This document shows positions 62,764 through 64,000 of a DNA stretch of 64,000 nucleotides, piece by piece. Made by a program: the position numbers and the translations under genes. The stretch comes from Exiguobacterium aurantiacum. GTDB lineage: Bacteria > Bacillota > Bacilli > Exiguobacteriales > Exiguobacteriaceae. The number at the start of each line of letters is the position of its first letter. The first letter of the stretch is position 1. Below the pieces are notes generated by a model. The model was not told the origin of the DNA. It did not search any database and saw nothing but the letters and a program-made list of their open reading frames with translations. The stretch is taken from contig NZ_MKXO01000006.1 of the NCBI RefSeq assembly GCF_001766415.1, positions 1-64,000 of the forward strand, read 5' to 3'.

Positions 62764-64000
62764 ATGAGAGCGACACAATTAGTGCAGCAAATGACGGTAG
62801 CCGAAAAAGTGGGACAGCTTGTTCAGACACTGCCATCCATTTTTTCGGATGACGAGCAAGATGTGATCACCGGACCGATCGCGGAGCTGCTTAAGGAAGA
62901 CGGCATCACCGACGAGAATCGGTGGAACATGGGATCGGTCATCGGGATCAGCAACGCGAAGCAAGCGCGAAAACTGCAGGAAAGTTATTTGCGACATAAT
63001 CGACTCGGCATCCCGCTCCTGTTCATGGCGGACATCATCCACGGGCACCGGACAATTTTTCCGGTCCCGCTCGCGATGGCCTGTTCTTGGGATCTCGACG
63101 GACTCGAACAAATGGCACGCACTTCTTCTATCGAAGCGACGGCCTCCGGTCTACACGTCACGTTCTCTCCGATGGCTGACTTGTCACGCGATCCACGTTG
63201 GGGACGCGTCATGGAATCGACCGGAGAAGACGTTTGGCTGAACGGGGAGATGGCGGCGGCGTTCGTCCGTGGCTATCAGACGAACGATTTGACGAGAGAA
63301 GATGCGCTAGCAGCCTGCGTCAAACACTTCGCGGCCTATGGTGCACCGGAAGGCGGACGCGACTACAATACGGTCGATGTGTCCGATCGCGAACTGCGTG
63401 AGTACCATCTACCAGCCTACAAACGGGCCCTTGAAGAAGGGGCGAAAATGGTGATGACGAGTTTCAACGTCGTCCATGGTGTTCCGGCCACTGCGAGCGA
63501 ATATCTCATGCGGGACATCCTCCGAAGCGAGTGGGGGTTTGAAGGCGTACTGATCTCGGATTGGACGGCGATCAAAGAACTCATTCACCACGGTGTCGCC
63601 GAAACGTTGAAGGATGCGGGCGAACTCGCGCTACGAGCTGGCGTTGATATCGACATGATGTCGGGCGCATATTCTAACTATATCGAAGCGATGCTTGAAG
63701 CAGGGATCGATGAGGCGTTACTCGATGAGGCGGTCTTACGGATTTTGACGCTAAAAGAAGAGTTAGGTTTATTCGACAACCCTTACCGAGGGATCGATCA
63801 GACGAAAGAGACAGCGCTCCATCTGTCAGATGAGCACCGTGATCAAGCGCGGCGTCTGGCCGAAAAGAGTGCGGTCCTCTTGAAAAATGATGGTGTCCTC
63901 CCGTTACAAAAGCAACGTGTCGCGCTCATCGGACCGTTCGCCGACTCGAACGACGTGCTCGGTCCATGGGCGGGCTACGGGAAAAAAGAAGAGGCCGTGA
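62764..64000 (+). CDS. Glycoside hydrolase family 3 beta-glucosidase (partial)
   Basis: The frame is open from ATG 62764 to the window end, so the C terminus is missing (412 codons seen). It shows the GH3 N-terminal domain: IPLLFMADIIHGH, the DPRWGRVMESTGEDVWL segment, KHFAAYGAPEGGRDYN, and the nucleophile Asp in ISDWTAIKEL. The enzyme releases beta-linked glucose from cellobiose-like or aryl-glucosides. GGCGGG lies upstream. No signal peptide is seen, so it is cytoplasmic. The promoter carries carbon-control sites. Confidence 0.93.
   Translation, partial: MRATQLVQQMTVAEKVGQLVQTLPSIFSDDEQDVITGPIAELLKEDGITDENRWNMGSVIGISNAKQARKLQESYLRHNRLGIPLLFMADIIHGHRTIFPVPLAMACSWDLDGLEQMARTSSIEATASGLHVTFSPMADLSRDPRWGRVMESTGEDVWLNGEMAAAFVRGYQTNDLTREDALAACVKHFAAYGAPEGGRDYNTVDVSDRELREYHLPAYKRALEEGAKMVMTSFNVVHGVPATASEYLMRDILRSEWGFEGVLISDWTAIKELIHHGVAETLKDAGELALRAGVDIDMMSGAYSNYIEAMLEAGIDEALLDEAVLRILTLKEELGLFDNPYRGIDQTKETALHLSDEHRDQARRLAEKSAVLLKNDGVLPLQKQRVALIGPFADSNDVLGPWAGYGKKEEAV

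Overview
This window looks like a chromosomal segment of a low- to mid-GC Gram-positive bacterium of the order Bacillales, most likely an Exiguobacterium-like organism. The genus is an inference; no marker gene was searched. Supporting evidence: strong AGGAGG ribosome binding sites, TTG and GTG starts, an HrcA-type CIRCE element before groES-groEL, Rex- and Fur-type operators, Spo0M, and the gene order tsaE-tsaB-rimI-tsaD / ydiF / rex-tatA-tatC ... ydiK-ydiL / groES-groEL, which mirrors the Bacillus subtilis ydiB-to-groEL region.

Layout. (1) 0-3.7 kb: the end of an rRNA operon (23S 3' end, 5S), a second stand-alone 5S gene with its own promoter, a coiled-coil protein, a HIT protein, a uridine-kinase-like protein, Spo0M, and two tandem initiator tRNA-fMet genes. 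(2) 3.8-11.8 kb: the core ydi region: the t6A37 tRNA modification genes, RimI, a Fur-boxed flavodoxin, ABC-F protein YdiF, redox repressor Rex, and a Tat translocase. (3) 11.9-24.7 kb: lineage-specific genes: an 881-residue secreted Ig-repeat protein, a NADH oxidase with two Rex-like operators, a TnpB-only IS200/IS605-type element, a Fur-boxed siderophore uptake locus, and a choloylglycine-hydrolase-family enzyme. (4) 24.9-36.6 kb: a visibly more AT-rich block: Dps, peroxiredoxin, a sulfide/persulfide oxidation operon (SQR, DUF1641, persulfide dioxygenase-rhodanese, TauE) running into a cytochrome bd-type oxidase, an NreB-like Fe-S sensor kinase and an NreC-like regulator, then a BASS-type permease and a second NreC-like regulator. 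The same GGG-N4-CCC palindrome occurs before three of these transcription units. (5) 36.6-41.1 kb: small membrane proteins, ydiK, ydiL and groESL. (6) 41.2-54.6 kb: a defence island: an AbiE-like toxin-antitoxin pair, a tyrosine recombinase, and a six-gene operon holding a complete Wadjet type II system (JetA-B-C-D) followed by a GIY-YIG/DUF2075 helicase-like protein and a MazG-like pyrophosphohydrolase. Every gene-gene junction in it is a 4-bp stop/start overlap. (7) 54.5-62.5 kb: many small membrane proteins, including six members of one paralogous family (five in a row), a flavin amine oxidase, and a MarR-MFS pair. (8) 62.5 kb to the end: a GH3 beta-glucosidase, cut by the window end, behind a promoter with a cre-like site and two GAAACGTTTC operators.

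How the parts fit. Rex (10.2 kb) probably controls the NADH oxidase at 15.2 kb. Fur-type sites lie before flavodoxin, the siderophore locus and the peroxiredoxin. The NreB/NreC-like system probably links oxygen or redox state to sulfide oxidation and quinol oxidation through the bd oxidase: SQR reduces quinone and CydAB reoxidises quinol. The strongest candidates for something little described are the six-gene Wadjet extension and the sulfide/bd-oxidase/NreBC regulon. All functional statements come from reading motifs and gene order; no database search was run.
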